A stretch of DNA of 64,000 nt from Neisseria yangbaofengii (lineage in GTDB: Bacteria > Pseudomonadota > Gammaproteobacteria > Burkholderiales > Neisseriaceae): contig NZ_CP062976.1 in NCBI RefSeq assembly GCF_014898075.1, positions 1,674,001 through 1,738,000 on the forward strand, read 5' to 3'. Shown here piece by piece: positions 52,622-61,883 of the stretch. Numbering within the stretch: the stretch's first letter is position 1; each line of letters begins with the position of its first letter. The notes under the pieces are model-generated. The model saw nothing but the letters and a program-made list of their open reading frames with translations. It had not been told where the DNA came from and ran no database searches. The translations under genes and the position numbers were made by a program.

Positions 52622-53977
52622 ATGAAAGCACCTGAATTACTTCTCCCTGCCGGCGGTTTGGAACGCATGCGCGCCGCTTACGATTTCGGCGCTGATGCCG
52701 TGTATGCCGGTTCGCCGCGCTACTCGCTGCGCGCACGCAACAACGAGTTTGCCAAGCTCGATGTGTTGGCGCAGGGCATTAAAGAAGCGCACGAACGCAA
52801 TAAAAAATTCTTCTTAACTGTCAATACCCTTCCGCACAATTCCAAGCTGAAAACCTTTGTTGCCGATATGGAGCCTTTAATCGCCATGCAGCCCGATGCG
52901 CTGATTATGGCCGACCCCGGCTTGATTATGACCGTACGCGAAAAATGGCCGGATATGCCGATTCACTTATCTGTACAGGCCAACACCACCAACTATTGGG
53001 GCGTGAAATTCTGGGAGAAAATCGGTGTTGAACGCATTATCCTGTCACGCGAATTAAGCATGGATGAAATCGCCGAAATCCGCCAAGAGTGCCCCGACAT
53101 CGAATTGGAAGTATTTATTCACGGCGCATTGTGTATTGCCTACTCAGGCCGTTGTTTATTATCGGGTTATTTCAACCACCGTGACCCTAATCAAGGCACC
53201 TGCACCAACTCTTGCCGCTGGGATTACAAAGTACACAATGCAGAAACCGACGACATGGGCGATGCCAAGATGTTACAGGGCTTCAACTTTGAAAAAGCGC
53301 AGGAAGAAGCCAACCAAAACTTCGAAGGCATCAACGGCCAGCAGCGCCACCCTGCCGCCAACAAAGTATTCCTGATTGAAGAAAGCAACCGCCCGGGCGA
53401 ATTCATGCCGATTATGGAAGACGAACACGGCACATACATCATGAATTCCAAAGACTTACGCGGCATCGAAGTGGTCGGCAAGCTCACCGAAATCGGCGTC
53501 GACAGCCTCAAAGTAGAAGGCCGCACCAAATCGCTGTATTACGTTGCCCGCGTGGCGCAAAGCTACCGCAAAGCGATTGATGATGCCGTCGCCGGCCGGC
53601 CGTTTGACTTAAGCCTGTTAAGCGAGCTCGAAGGCTTGGCCAACCGTGGTTACACCTCCGGCTTTTTAGAGCGCCACAAAACGCAAGATTATCAAAACTA
53701 CCTCAACGGCCATTCCGTCGCCAAACAAAGCCAATACGTCGGCCATGTGACCGAAATCGACAACGAAGGCTGGGCAACCATTGAAGTGAAAAACCGCTTT
53801 GCCGTGGGCGATACCATCGAAATCATTCACCCTGCCGGCAACCAAACCATCACGCTTGAACAGATGACCCGCAAAGGCGAAGCCGTGGATGTCGCACCGG
53901 GCAACGGTATTCAGGTGAAAATCCCGAACATGCAAGGCAAAGAAAAAGCCTTAGTAGCACGGATTATTAATCCTTAA
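52622..53977 (+). CDS. trhP: tRNA uridine-34 hydroxylase, peptidase U32 family
   Basis: Homologue of E. coli YegQ/TrhP (451 aa), which hydroxylates wobble uridine of some tRNAs using prephenate-dependent chemistry. The U32 core has PELLLPAGGLERMRAAYDFG at the start, an ANTTNYWG segment and the family signature EVFIHGALCIAYSGRCLLSG near residue 165-185. Conserved cysteines (GTCTNSCRWDY) could bind an iron-sulfur cluster. The older name peptidase U32 is misleading for this branch. Ends in a very strong hairpin. Confidence 0.88.
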   Translation: MKAPELLLPAGGLERMRAAYDFGADAVYAGSPRYSLRARNNEFAKLDVLAQGIKEAHERNKKFFLTVNTLPHNSKLKTFVADMEPLIAMQPDALIMADPGLIMTVREKWPDMPIHLSVQANTTNYWGVKFWEKIGVERIILSRELSMDEIAEIRQECPDIELEVFIHGALCIAYSGRCLLSGYFNHRDPNQGTCTNSCRWDYKVHNAETDDMGDAKMLQGFNFEKAQEEANQNFEGINGQQRHPAANKVFLIEESNRPGEFMPIMEDEHGTYIMNSKDLRGIEVVGKLTEIGVDSLKVEGRTKSLYYVARVAQSYRKAIDDAVAGRPFDLSLLSELEGLANRGYTSGFLERHKTQDYQNYLNGHSVAKQSQYVGHVTEIDNEGWATIEVKNRFAVGDTIEIIHPAGNQTITLEQMTRKGEAVDVAPGNGIQVKIPNMQGKEKALVARIINP

Positions 53978-53981
53978 ACGG

Positions 53982-54028
53982 ATTAAAGAAAAGGCCGTCT
54001 GAAATATTCAGACGGCCTTTTCTTTAAT
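53982..54028. terminator. very strong DUS hairpin after trhP
   Basis: ATTAAAGAAAAGGCCGTCTGAA and its complement form a stem of about 22 bp with a 3-base loop, 5 bases after the stop. Confidence 0.92.
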
Positions 54029-54045
54029 TTAATCAAACAATAAAC

Positions 54046-54063
54046 TATAGTAGATTCACTATA
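54046..54063. repeat. 18-bp palindrome TATAGTA-GATT-CACTATA
   Basis: Differs by one base from the 18-mer at 57907-57924. Both halves match the outer ends of the Correia-like elements at 9988 and 29225. Confidence 0.6.
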
Positions 54064-54065
54064 AT

Positions 54066-55109
54066 TTATCTTACGGTACGGTTCTCACTAATCCGATTAT
54101 GGCTGCCTTCGTCACGAATCATTCTAAGGGTGGGTAAACGGTAGATTTGGTTGTTTTCGACCACATTAAAATCGGCAAAGTCACGGTTATCCAAACTGCT
54201 GCCAAACGCATAGCCCGCATCCGCTTCGCAATAATTACGGTTACCATGGCGTGCGCCCAGCCATACTGCCGGCAACCGTCCTCCATATTTATTATAGTAG
54301 AACACATTTTGGCTTAGCGTATTGTAAGACGGCGTTTGATGGCGGATGGTGGCGCCTTCGCCGCAATTGCGGTAAAAATAGATTCCACCATGATTGAGCG
54401 CGGAAAAACGGTTATGGCTAAAAGTATTATGCGCCGAGCCGTCAACGGCAATCAATTCCCGCTTTGATGTTTTGGCATCAATGGTATTGCGGGTAAACGT
54501 ATTGTAACCGCTTTCTGCGTCCAGATAGACGGCAACGCTCTTGCTATACCCTGTAATGCGGCTGTCGGCAACGGTCACATGATTCGCGCCCGGTGCCAAA
54601 TACAAAGGAATACGGCCCTGTCCGACGATATTCATCCTTTCCAAACGGATACGGCTTGGTGCCGCTGCTTGCGCACGCTCCGTATGTCCTGATTCACGCG
54701 AAGACAGCCGGACTGCCTCTGCTTCTCCGTTTGCTCCCATTCCCATCACACGTACCGATCCTGCCACTTTACAGCCGCGAATGGTTAAGTTTTCCGGACG
54801 AAGCCATTGGTTTTGCCGCTTCTCCGAACGAATCACCATACTGTCTCCGCCCATAATATGGGTAGGCGAAACCATATTGCCATTGCAGTCAAACACCTGA
54901 TTACTCGCTGCCTCACCGGTAAAATACAGACGTTTGCTGATGGCACGGTTTTTCGGCAACGTGGCCGAGCAAGCAACCTCTACGCTGTTTTGCTGAGCGG
55001 TTGCCTGTGCCAAAATCTCGTCTAATTGTGCCGGTGTGCAAGTCGTCGCCCATACCGAAAACGCAGCCATCGCTCCACCTAAGCCTGCTAAAATTTTGAT
55101 AGATTTCAT
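54066..55109 (-). CDS. exported right-handed beta-helix protein
   Basis: A 347-residue secreted protein with signal peptide MKSIKILAGLGGAMAAFSVW (cleavage after the following ATT or A). Residues 70-340 have repeated short turns with Asn and Gly (NHVTVADSRITGY, NTFTRNTIDA, HNTFSHNRFSA, YNTLSQNVFYY, FNVVENNQIYR), typical of a right-handed parallel beta-helix that stacks Asn ladders. Such folds are found in polysaccharide lyases and surface proteins. No lyase active site is evident and there is no outer-membrane anchor or autotransporter barrel. Cys residues at about 24, 47, 74 and 112 may form disulfides. Function unknown. Confidence 0.72.
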   Translation of the reverse strand: MKSIKILAGLGGAMAAFSVWATTCTPAQLDEILAQATAQQNSVEVACSATLPKNRAISKRLYFTGEAASNQVFDCNGNMVSPTHIMGGDSMVIRSEKRQNQWLRPENLTIRGCKVAGSVRVMGMGANGEAEAVRLSSRESGHTERAQAAAPSRIRLERMNIVGQGRIPLYLAPGANHVTVADSRITGYSKSVAVYLDAESGYNTFTRNTIDAKTSKRELIAVDGSAHNTFSHNRFSALNHGGIYFYRNCGEGATIRHQTPSYNTLSQNVFYYNKYGGRLPAVWLGARHGNRNYCEADAGYAFGSSLDNRDFADFNVVENNQIYRLPTLRMIRDEGSHNRISENRTVR

Positions 55110-55248
55110 TTTTTATTGATTAATCATAAGAATAAAACACACAGCAGGCCGTCTGAAAAACCTGCCTGCCGACTTCAGACGGCTTTCTATCACAATATCC
55201 GGTATTTTTCAAAACAAACCCGACCACGCATTCAGACGGCCTTGATTC

Positions 55249-55277
55249 TTGACACTATTTCACATTTTCGCTACTAT
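55249..55277 (+). promoter_or_regulatory. sigma-70 promoter of metNIQ
   Basis: TTGACA, a 17-base spacer and TACTAT: a perfect -35 and a -10 one base from consensus. The start would be near 55284, leaving a leader of about 130 bases before metN. Confidence 0.75.
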
Positions 55278-55302
55278 TTCCCATTCACACTTTTATGCCG
55301 AT

Positions 55303-55385
55303 TTGACACAGCTTGCGGGCACAAACAGCTAAAGCGTTTGCAGACAACATTTTATTTCGACTGCAAAACCGGCCCGTTGTGTCAG
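55303..55385 (+). ncRNA. structured leader of metNIQ (candidate regulatory RNA)
   Basis: In the transcript, TGACACA (55304-55310) pairs with TGTGTCA (55378-55384). CGGGC (55316-55320) pairs with GCCCG (55372-55376), stacked above. TTTGCAG (55337-55343) pairs with CTGCAAA (55361-55367) as an inner hairpin. Together they form a bulged stem-loop of about 80 bases ending 31 bases before the metN start. I do not recognise a known SAM or SAH riboswitch in it. Confidence 0.4.
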
Positions 55386-55415
55386 ACATCGGGCTTTGTT
55401 GTATTTGAGAACATT

Positions 55416-56153
55416 ATGATTATTTTAGACAAGGTTTCCAAACGCTACCAAACGCGCGATAAATCGTGGTTTACGGCGGTGGAGCCGACCAGTTTGGAAA
55501 TTAAAGCCGGTGAGATTTTCGGCCTGATGGGCTATTCCGGCGCGGGCAAATCGACGTTGTTGCGGCTGATTAATCTGCTGGAACGGCCGGATTCAGGCAG
55601 GGTTTTGGTCGGTAATCAGGATTTAATGGCACTTAACGGCGCGCAGTTGCGCCAAGCGCGGCAGAATATCGGCATGGTGTTTCAGCAGTTTAACCTGTTG
55701 AGCAACCGCACGGTGGCGGATAATGTGGCTTTTCCGTTGGAAATTGCCGGATGGCCGTCTGAAAAGATTCGTGCGCGCGTGGCGGAATGTTTGGAAATTG
55801 TCGGCTTGCAGGAGCGTACCGGTCATTTTCCTGCCCAGCTTTCGGGCGGACAAAAGCAGCGTGTCGGCATTGCCCGTGCGTTGGCACCTAATCCGCAAGT
55901 GATTTTAGCCGACGAGCCGACTTCTGCTCTCGACCCTGCCACAACTCGCAGCGTGTTGCAATGTCTGGAAGACATCAACAAACGCTTCAATGTGACTATC
56001 GTCATCGTGACCCACGAAATGAGCGTAATCCGCCGCTTGTGCGACCGCGCAGCCTTACTGGATAACGGCTGCCTGCTGGAAGTGGTGGAAGTGAACAACA
56101 ATCAAATCCACGCCCAATCGGAAATCGGGCGCGAACTGATTCGGGAGGATTGA
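55416..56153 (+). CDS. metN: methionine ABC transporter ATPase
   Basis: Cytoplasmic ATPase of the methionine importer (245 aa). Walker A is GYSGAGKST near residue 41, Q-loop FQQFNLL, signature LSGGQKQR and Walker B VILADEPTSALD, with His in VTHEMSV. The frame is open upstream to 55116, but MIILDKVSKRYQT at 55416 is the normal start. Unlike the E. coli protein (343 aa) it stops right after the nucleotide-binding domain, so the C-terminal methionine-sensing domain that causes trans-inhibition is absent. An in-gene DUS encodes WPSEK. Confidence 0.93.
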   Translation: MIILDKVSKRYQTRDKSWFTAVEPTSLEIKAGEIFGLMGYSGAGKSTLLRLINLLERPDSGRVLVGNQDLMALNGAQLRQARQNIGMVFQQFNLLSNRTVADNVAFPLEIAGWPSEKIRARVAECLEIVGLQERTGHFPAQLSGGQKQRVGIARALAPNPQVILADEPTSALDPATTRSVLQCLEDINKRFNVTIVIVTHEMSVIRRLCDRAALLDNGCLLEVVEVNNNQIHAQSEIGRELIRED

Positions 56154-56154
56154 G

Positions 56155-56841
56155 ATGGCGGATTTAACTTTTTCCAAAGCTCTCGCCACCATCAGCGGCA
56201 TGAAAGGCGAAATTTACCAAGCTTTGGGCGAAACCTTTATCATGGTGGGCTTATCCACACTGTTTGCCGTTGTATTCGGCACCTTATTGGGCGTGTTGCT
56301 GTTTGTCAGCTCTAATCGGCAATTACACTACAACAAACCGCTGAATTTCATATTGGATAACTTGGTCAACTTAATGCGCGCGTTTCCGTTTGTGATTTTG
56401 ATGATTGCGCTGATTCCGGTCACCCGCGCCATCATCGGCAGCACCATCGGCCCTTACGCCGCTTCGTTGGTATTGAGCGTATCCGGCCTGTTTTATTTTG
56501 CCCGTTTGGTTGAGCAAAACCTGCGCGAAGTGCCGCGCGGCGTGATTGAAGCGTCGATCAGCATGGGGGCGGCACCGCTCACCATCATCCGCAAAGTGCT
56601 GCTCAATGAAGCACGCGCCGGCATGGTTTCCAGCATTACCGTATTGGCCATCGGCCTGCTCTCTTACAGCGCGGCGGCCGGCATGATCGGCGGCGGCGGC
56701 TTGGGCGACTTGGCCATCCGCTACGGCTATTACCGCTACCAAACCGAAGTCATCATCTTCATCGTAGCGATTCTGGTGCTGATGGTGATTGCCATGCAGG
56801 GGCTGGGCAACTGGATTTCGCGCCGTCTCGACAAACGGTAG
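56155..56841 (+). CDS. metI: methionine ABC transporter permease
   Basis: Inner-membrane permease (228 aa) with about five helices (residues 25-50, 65-90, 95-110, 160-185, 195-220). The coupling helix to MetN is EASISMGAAPLTIIRKVLLN. The loop SYSAAAGMIGGGGLGDLAIR is a MetI signature. GGGAGGATTGAG leads into the ATG, one base after metN. Confidence 0.93.
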   Translation: MADLTFSKALATISGMKGEIYQALGETFIMVGLSTLFAVVFGTLLGVLLFVSSNRQLHYNKPLNFILDNLVNLMRAFPFVILMIALIPVTRAIIGSTIGPYAASLVLSVSGLFYFARLVEQNLREVPRGVIEASISMGAAPLTIIRKVLLNEARAGMVSSITVLAIGLLSYSAAAGMIGGGGLGDLAIRYGYYRYQTEVIIFIVAILVLMVIAMQGLGNWISRRLDKR

Positions 56842-56858
56842 AAGGATCGTTTATATAG

Positions 56859-56894
56859 GCCGTCTGAAAAATCATTAAGCTTTTTTCAGACGGC
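56859..56894 (+). terminator. DUS hairpin between metI and metQ
   Basis: GCCGTCTGAAAAA and TTTTTCAGACGGC around a 10-base loop, inside the operon. Partial termination or RNA protection here would let metQ be expressed at a different level from metNI. Confidence 0.65.
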
Positions 56895-56934
56895 ATGTTA
56901 TGATTTCTGCCACACACATTTAAGGAGTATTGTT

Positions 56935-57861
56935 ATGAACGTAAACAGCGTATTGAAAACCTTCTCAGCCGCCGCTCTGGCCTTGGCTTTGGCCGCTTGC
57001 GGCGGTCAAAAACAGGAAGCCGCCCCGGCCGCTTCCGCCGCTTCACCGGCTGCCGGCAACACCGCCGCCAAGAAAGAAATCGTCTTCGGCACTACTGTCG
57101 GCGACTTCGGCGACATGGTAAAAGAACAAATCCAACCGGCTTTGGAAAAACAAGGCTACACCGTGAAATTAATCGAATTCACCGATTACGTGCGCCCTAA
57201 CTTGGCTTTAGCCGAAGGTGAAATCGACATCAACGTCTTCCAACACAAACCATACTTGGAAGATTTCCGCAAAGAACACAAATTAGACATCACGGAAGCC
57301 TTCCAAGTGCCGACCGCGCCATTGGGCCTGTATCCGGGCAAATTGGCCTCATTGGATGATGTGAAAGAAGGCAGCAGCGTTTCCGCACCAAACGACCCGT
57401 CAAATTTCGCCCGCGCTTTGGTAATGTTGAACGAATTGGGCTGGGTGAAACTGAAAGACGGCATCAACCCATTGACCGCCTCTAAAAACGACATCGCCGA
57501 AAACCTGAAAAAAATCAAAATCGTCGAGCTGGAAGCCGCACAACTGCCCCGCAGCCGCGCCGATGTTGATTTTGCAGTGGTAAACGGCAACTATGCCATG
57601 AGCAGCGGCATGAAATTAACCGAAACCCTGTTCCAAGAGCCTAGCTTTGCCTATGTCAACTGGGCAGCCGTGAAAACCGCCGACAAAGACGCGCAATGGT
57701 TGAAAGACGTAGAAGCCGCCTACAATTCGGAAGAATTTAAATCTTACGCCAAACAACGCTTTGCCGGTTACAAATACCCTGCCGCATGGGATAGCCAAGC
57801 CGCTGACGAAGCCGCAGCCGCTACCGCTGAAGCCGCTTCGGAAGCGTCTGCCGCACAATAA
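56935..57861 (+). CDS. metQ: methionine-binding lipoprotein MetQ
   Basis: Substrate-binding lipoprotein of the importer (308 aa), equivalent to the surface antigen known as GNA1946 in meningococci. The lipobox ALAAC has its Cys near residue 21, followed by an Ala/Pro/Gln linker. The binding fold has EIVFGTTVGDFGDMVKEQIQ, VRPNLALAEGEIDINVFQHK, APNDPSNFARAL and NGNYAMSSGM. The last about 20 residues are an Ala/Glu-rich low-complexity tail. AAGGAG is 8 bases before the ATG. Separated from metI by a hairpin. Confidence 0.95.
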   Translation: MNVNSVLKTFSAAALALALAACGGQKQEAAPAASAASPAAGNTAAKKEIVFGTTVGDFGDMVKEQIQPALEKQGYTVKLIEFTDYVRPNLALAEGEIDINVFQHKPYLEDFRKEHKLDITEAFQVPTAPLGLYPGKLASLDDVKEGSSVSAPNDPSNFARALVMLNELGWVKLKDGINPLTASKNDIAENLKKIKIVELEAAQLPRSRADVDFAVVNGNYAMSSGMKLTETLFQEPSFAYVNWAAVKTADKDAQWLKDVEAAYNSEEFKSYAKQRFAGYKYPAAWDSQAADEAAAATAEAASEASAAQ

Positions 57862-57894
57862 TTTTTTGATTAAGTATTAGCCGGCCATAATAAG

Positions 57895-57940
57895 GCCGTC
57901 TGAAAGTATAGTGGATTCACTATACAATCTTTCAGACGGC
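57895..57940. terminator. DUS hairpin after metQ with an 18-bp palindrome in its loop
   Basis: GCCGTCTGAAAG and CTTTCAGACGGC enclose TATAGTG-GATT-CACTATA (57907-57924). The loop palindrome is described as a separate repeat. Confidence 0.75.
57907..57924. repeat. 18-bp palindrome TATAGTG-GATT-CACTATA
   Basis: Near-identical to 54046-54063 and made of the outer ends of Correia-like elements joined together. It looks like an internally deleted element or an excision product. Confidence 0.6.
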
Positions 57941-58050
57941 TTTTGTTTATTGAATCATATTTCTACCTAAATTGCAGGTTGAATCTCAATCCGACACTTT
58001 TCAATATTTCTGTTTTGTTGGGATTTACCCAACCTTCAACAAATAAAAAC

Positions 58051-58088
58051 AAAATGCCGTCTGAAAAATACGTTTCAGACGGCATTTT
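58051..58088. terminator. hairpin of two ATGCCGTCTGAA copies before the end of speB
   Basis: AAAATGCCGTCTGAAA and its complement with a 6-base loop, 42 bases past the minus-strand speB stop. AT-dialect uptake sequences. Confidence 0.85.
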
Positions 58089-58129
58089 TATTCAACCTGA
58101 TTTATGGTTCAACCATCAAACCACGCCAA

Positions 58130-59056
58130 TCAACCTTTTTTCGCACCTTGCAAATACAGCATTTCCAGTGCAATGGTTGCACCGGCCAAGGCGGTGATAT
58201 CGGCTTGGTCGTAAGACGGGGCAACTTCGACCACGTCCATGCCGACAATGTTCAAATCAGTCAGGCCGCGCAGGATTTTCAGGGCACGGTCGGTGGTCAG
58301 GCCGCCGCACACAGGGGTGCCGGTGCCGGGTGCAAAAGCGGGGTCGATGCAGTCGATGTCGAAGGTCAGGTAAACCGGCATATCGCCGACGGTTTCTTTG
58401 ATCTTTGCCACAGTGGTGCCGACGCTGTCATCATTGACTTGCGGTGCGCTCAAGACGGTAAACGGCAATGATTTGTCGTATTCGGTGCGGATACCGATTT
58501 GCACCGAGCGCGACGGGTCGATTAAGCCTTCTTTCGGCGCGGTGTGGAACATGGTGCCGTGGTCGAATTCACTGCCGTTGGCGTAGGTATCGGTATGGGC
58601 ATCGAAATGCACCAAGGCAAGTTTGCCGAAATGTTTGGCGTGGGCGCGCAATAACGGCAGGGTCACGAAATGGTCGCCGCCCAAGCCCAAGCATTTTTTA
58701 CCGGCTTGGAGCAATTGCAATGCGTGGGCTTCGAGTTTTTCGACAAAATCACGGCTGTCGCCGAAGGAATAAACCAAGTCGCCGCAATCAACAATGTTCA
58801 AGCGTTCGCGCACGTCGAATGTCCAAGGAAAGCGCTTGTGTTCCCACGTCAGGTTAACTGAGGCGCGGCGGATGGATTCGGGGCCGAAACGCGCGCCCGG
58901 GCGGCCGGATACGGCGATGTCGTAAGGAATGCCAGTGATTACCCACTCGGCATTGCTTTCGTAAGGGTTGAAATCAAGCGGCAGGCGCAGGAAGCCGAAA
59001 TTGTTGGAAACCAGTGAATTGTCGGTTTTACCGGCAAGGGTGGTATAAGGGCTCAT
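58130..59056 (-). CDS. speB: agmatinase
   Basis: Hydrolyses agmatine to putrescine and urea (308 aa). The binuclear manganese site is seen in [22 protein letters not shown] and [16 protein letters not shown], the standard ureohydrolase motifs. The N-terminal [20 protein letters not shown] is also conserved. It follows speA on the same strand across an inverted DUS pair, so the two give the arginine to putrescine route. Confidence 0.94.
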   Translation of the reverse strand: MSPYTTLAGKTDNSLVSNNFGFLRLPLDFNPYESNAEWVITGIPYDIAVSGRPGARFGPESIRRASVNLTWEHKRFPWTFDVRERLNIVDCGDLVYSFGDSRDFVEKLEAHALQLLQAGKKCLGLGGDHFVTLPLLRAHAKHFGKLALVHFDAHTDTYANGSEFDHGTMFHTAPKEGLIDPSRSVQIGIRTEYDKSLPFTVLSAPQVNDDSVGTTVAKIKETVGDMPVYLTFDIDCIDPAFAPGTGTPVCGGLTTDRALKILRGLTDLNIVGMDVVEVAPSYDQADITALAGATIALEMLYLQGAKKG

Positions 59057-59089
59057 TCTGTGTCCTTTAATATGTAACAGTTTTGTTTT

Positions 59090-59122
59090 CAGACGGCCTT
59101 GATATCTTAATCAGGCCGTCTG
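59090..59122. terminator. DUS inverted pair between speA and speB
   Basis: CAGACGGCCT and AGGCCGTCTG with a 13-base loop, in the speA-speB gap. Probably an attenuator. Confidence 0.55.
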
Positions 59123-59126
59123 GACA

Positions 59127-61019
59127 TTATTCTTCTTCCAAATAAGTATAGCCGTTCAGCCCGATTTCCAGCTCTTTCAAAAACGCCATTGCTTGCGAAG
59201 CCGGCAAATCGGAATGTTCGATTTGTTCGCGGTAGCGGCGCATCAGCTCCTCGGGGTCTTGGTACACATATTCGAGCATATCGGCAACGGTGTTGCCTTC
59301 GTCGTAGTCGACCACTTCGAATTCGTTTTCACCGTGTACAATCACATCAATGGTGGCGGTGTCGCCGAACAAATTGTGCATATTGCCCAAAATTTCCTGA
59401 TATGCGCCGACCATGAAAAAGCCCAACAGCGGCGGATTGTCGGCAGGATAATCGGGCATCGGCATGGTGGTGGCAATACCGTCGCCGTCGATGTAGTGAT
59501 CGATGGTGCCGTCTGAATCGCAGGTAATGTCCAGCAGCACAGCGCGGCGGGCGACTTTTTCGTTCAGGCCGGTAAGCGGGCAAACGGGGAACAGTTGGTC
59601 AATGCCCCACACGTCGGGCAACGATTGGAACAGCGAAAAATTCACATACAGTTTATCGGCAAAACGCTCTTGCAATTCATCGATAATGGTGCGGTGAGAA
59701 CGGTGTTTTTCGTTGAACAATTCGCCCACTTCGCGGCAGATATTCAGATAAAGCTGCTCTGCCCACGCACGTTGCTCGAGGCTCAGCAGACCGACGTTGT
59801 ATTGATTGTGCACGTCCGACAAATCAAACTGGCTTTCGTGCACCCAGCTTCTGAGCGAACGCTTTTCGCGCGAATCGAAAATATCCGTCCACGTTTCCCA
59901 CATGCTGTGCAACACGCGCGGGTCGTCTTCAAACGGCGCGCCCAATTCTTGCGGCGTGTAGCGTTCCGCCCCAATCACGTTCGCCACCAACACGGCATGA
60001 TGCGCGGTAATGCCGCGGCCGCTTTCGGTGATGATGGTCGGGTGCGGCAGATTGTGTTCGCGACAGGCTTGGCCTATGCCCCACACCACCGTTTCCGCAT
60101 ATTCGGTCAGGCTGTAATTAACCGAGCAATCCGATTGCGTGCGGTTGCCCTCGTAATCCACACCCAAACCGCCGCCCACGTCGAAGCATTGAATATTCAC
60201 GCCGAGTTTGTGCAATTCCACATAAAACCGTGCCGATTCGCGCACACCGGTGGCCACATCGCGGATATTGCCCAGTTGAGAACCGAGATGGAAATGCAAA
60301 AGTTGCAGGCACTCTAAGCGGTTGCTTTGTTTCAACACATCAACCAAATGCAGCACTTGCGAAGCCGACAAGCCGAATTTTGACTTATCGCCGCCCGAGG
60401 CCTGCCATTTGCCCGAACCTTGCGAAGCCAAACGCGCACGCACGCCCAAGCGCGGTTTCACGCCTAACTTTTCCGCTTCTTCCAGCACCATTTCGATTTC
60501 GGAAATTTTTTCAATTACCAAATAAACCTGATGACCGAGCTTCTCGCCCATCAAAACAAAGCGGATGTATTCGCGGTCTTTATAGCCGTTGCAGACAATC
60601 AGCGTCTGCGTGGTGCCGGCGTGTGCCAACACGGCCATCAGCTCCGCTTTCGAGCCCGCTTCCAAACCGTGCGGCTGCCGGCTGTGAATCAGCGTTTCAA
60701 TCACGCGGCGGTGCTGGTTGACCTTAATCGGATACACCAGGCAATAATCGCCTTCATAGTCAAAGCCGTTTCTGGCCGTCTGAAACGCCTGATTAATCGA
60801 TCGCAGGCGGTGTTGCAGAATTTGCGGAAAGCAAAACAAAATCGGCAGCCGCGCGCCCTGCTGTTTCTGCACCGATTCAGCCAGCTTCTGCAGCGACACG
60901 GTTTTCTCCGGCTCGGCCGGGTTCGGGCGTACAATCACCTCGCCCTTATCATCGGCATCATAATAATTAATGCCCCAATAACGGATATTGCAGACCTCGC
61001 TGATGGTCGGTGCAGCCAT
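59127..61019 (-). CDS. speA: biosynthetic arginine decarboxylase
   Basis: PLP-dependent enzyme (630 aa) converting arginine to agmatine. The PLP-lysine is in [13 protein letters not shown] near residue 98. The alanine-racemase-type barrel carries [14 protein letters not shown] and [14 protein letters not shown]. The C-terminal sheet domain has [13 protein letters not shown] and the family tail [11 protein letters not shown]. Length is close to E. coli SpeA (658 aa). AGGGAAGCGAAC precedes the ATG. Confidence 0.96.
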   Translation of the reverse strand: MAAPTISEVCNIRYWGINYYDADDKGEVIVRPNPAEPEKTVSLQKLAESVQKQQGARLPILFCFPQILQHRLRSINQAFQTARNGFDYEGDYCLVYPIKVNQHRRVIETLIHSRQPHGLEAGSKAELMAVLAHAGTTQTLIVCNGYKDREYIRFVLMGEKLGHQVYLVIEKISEIEMVLEEAEKLGVKPRLGVRARLASQGSGKWQASGGDKSKFGLSASQVLHLVDVLKQSNRLECLQLLHFHLGSQLGNIRDVATGVRESARFYVELHKLGVNIQCFDVGGGLGVDYEGNRTQSDCSVNYSLTEYAETVVWGIGQACREHNLPHPTIITESGRGITAHHAVLVANVIGAERYTPQELGAPFEDDPRVLHSMWETWTDIFDSREKRSLRSWVHESQFDLSDVHNQYNVGLLSLEQRAWAEQLYLNICREVGELFNEKHRSHRTIIDELQERFADKLYVNFSLFQSLPDVWGIDQLFPVCPLTGLNEKVARRAVLLDITCDSDGTIDHYIDGDGIATTMPMPDYPADNPPLLGFFMVGAYQEILGNMHNLFGDTATIDVIVHGENEFEVVDYDEGNTVADMLEYVYQDPEELMRRYREQIEHSDLPASQAMAFLKELEIGLNGYTYLEEE

Positions 61020-61179
61020 GTTCGCTTCCCTTCAAATAGAATGATTACGCTAAACCCAAAACGCGATTATAAAACCAATTGGCGACAAAATAAGGATTTT
61101 TTCGGCGTTTTAAAAATTATTCAGCGATATTTTGACAATAATTACCGGCAAATATTCACATTGTCCGAACCATGACAAA

Positions 61180-61206
61180 AGGCCGTCTGAAACGTTCAGA
61201 CGGCCT
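61180..61206 (-). terminator. DUS hairpin after the universal stress gene
   Basis: AGGCCGTCTGAA and TTCAGACGGCCT with a 3-base loop, 26 bases past the minus-strand stop. Confidence 0.85.
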
Positions 61207-61231
61207 GTGTCCAACTCAGCTTAAAAAAGCA

Positions 61232-61696
61232 TTATTCTTCTTCGGCTTTGCTGCGAATCACCAACAATGGCAAGTGGCTTTGGCGCATCACGGTTTCGGC
61301 AAAGCTGCCCATCAGCAAATGCATGAGACCGGTACGGCCGTGCGTACCCAACACCAGCAAATCGGCACCGTTGGCATCGGCGTAATCCACCAATTCCTGC
61401 GCCATTTCGCGTGCGCCTTTGTTGGCCACCAGCAAGTGTTTCACGATATTGGTTACACCGTTCTCACGCACTGATTTTTCGGCAAATTCCAATACTTCGT
61501 TACCCTGCGCCACCGCAGCAGCTTCGTAGCTTTCGTGTTGCAAAAACTCAGGAGCCAAAGCCATGTATTCCGCCGGATTAGCCACATGCACCAAAGTCAA
61601 GCGGGATTCGTTAACGCCGGCCAAATCAGCCGCATGTCTCAACGCGTTCAAAGAGGTTTCACTACCATCAACGGCAACAACCAAATGCTTATACAT
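61232..61696 (-). CDS. universal stress protein, ATP-binding type
   Basis: UspA-fold protein (154 aa). VVAVDGSETSLNAL opens it, and the ATP-binding G-x2-G-x9-G-(S/T) loop is seen in GTHGRTGLMHLLMGS near residue 125. So it belongs to the nucleotide-binding (UspFG/MJ0577-like) group. Two ATGs are 6 bases apart. The Shine-Dalgarno GGAAGGAG directly abuts the first (61702), so the second (61696, MYKHLVV), with 6 bases of spacing, is preferred. Confidence 0.9.
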   Translation of the reverse strand: MYKHLVVAVDGSETSLNALRHAADLAGVNESRLTLVHVANPAEYMALAPEFLQHESYEAAAVAQGNEVLEFAEKSVRENGVTNIVKHLLVANKGAREMAQELVDYADANGADLLVLGTHGRTGLMHLLMGSFAETVMRQSHLPLLVIRSKAEEE

Positions 61697-61883
61697 CGTC
61701 ATCTCCTTCCAATGCCTTTTTGCGGCACGATATTTTCAAGTGATGGGATTATAGACTGTTTTTTCAGCTTTACACAACAGCCTTCATGGTTCAAGTATAA
61801 TACGTCTTTGGCTTTTTGCGATGAATTTTTGCTTCGCAACGCCGCCTTTTCATTTGTTTTTTTGATTTATCGCAAGGTTGACC

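Larger units (their letters stand above)
55110..55415. promoter_or_regulatory. promoter and leader region of metNIQ
   Basis: A 306-base gap with a DUS inverted pair at 55148-55183, a reverse DUS at 55231-55242, the metNIQ promoter at 55249-55277 and a folded leader at 55303-55385. There is no other gene. Confidence 0.55.

Noticed and set aside
55303-55385. SAM riboswitch before metNIQ
   Set aside because: The fold lacks the four-way junction and conserved core of SAM-I and does not match the other SAM classes that I know, so it is kept only as an unassigned leader.
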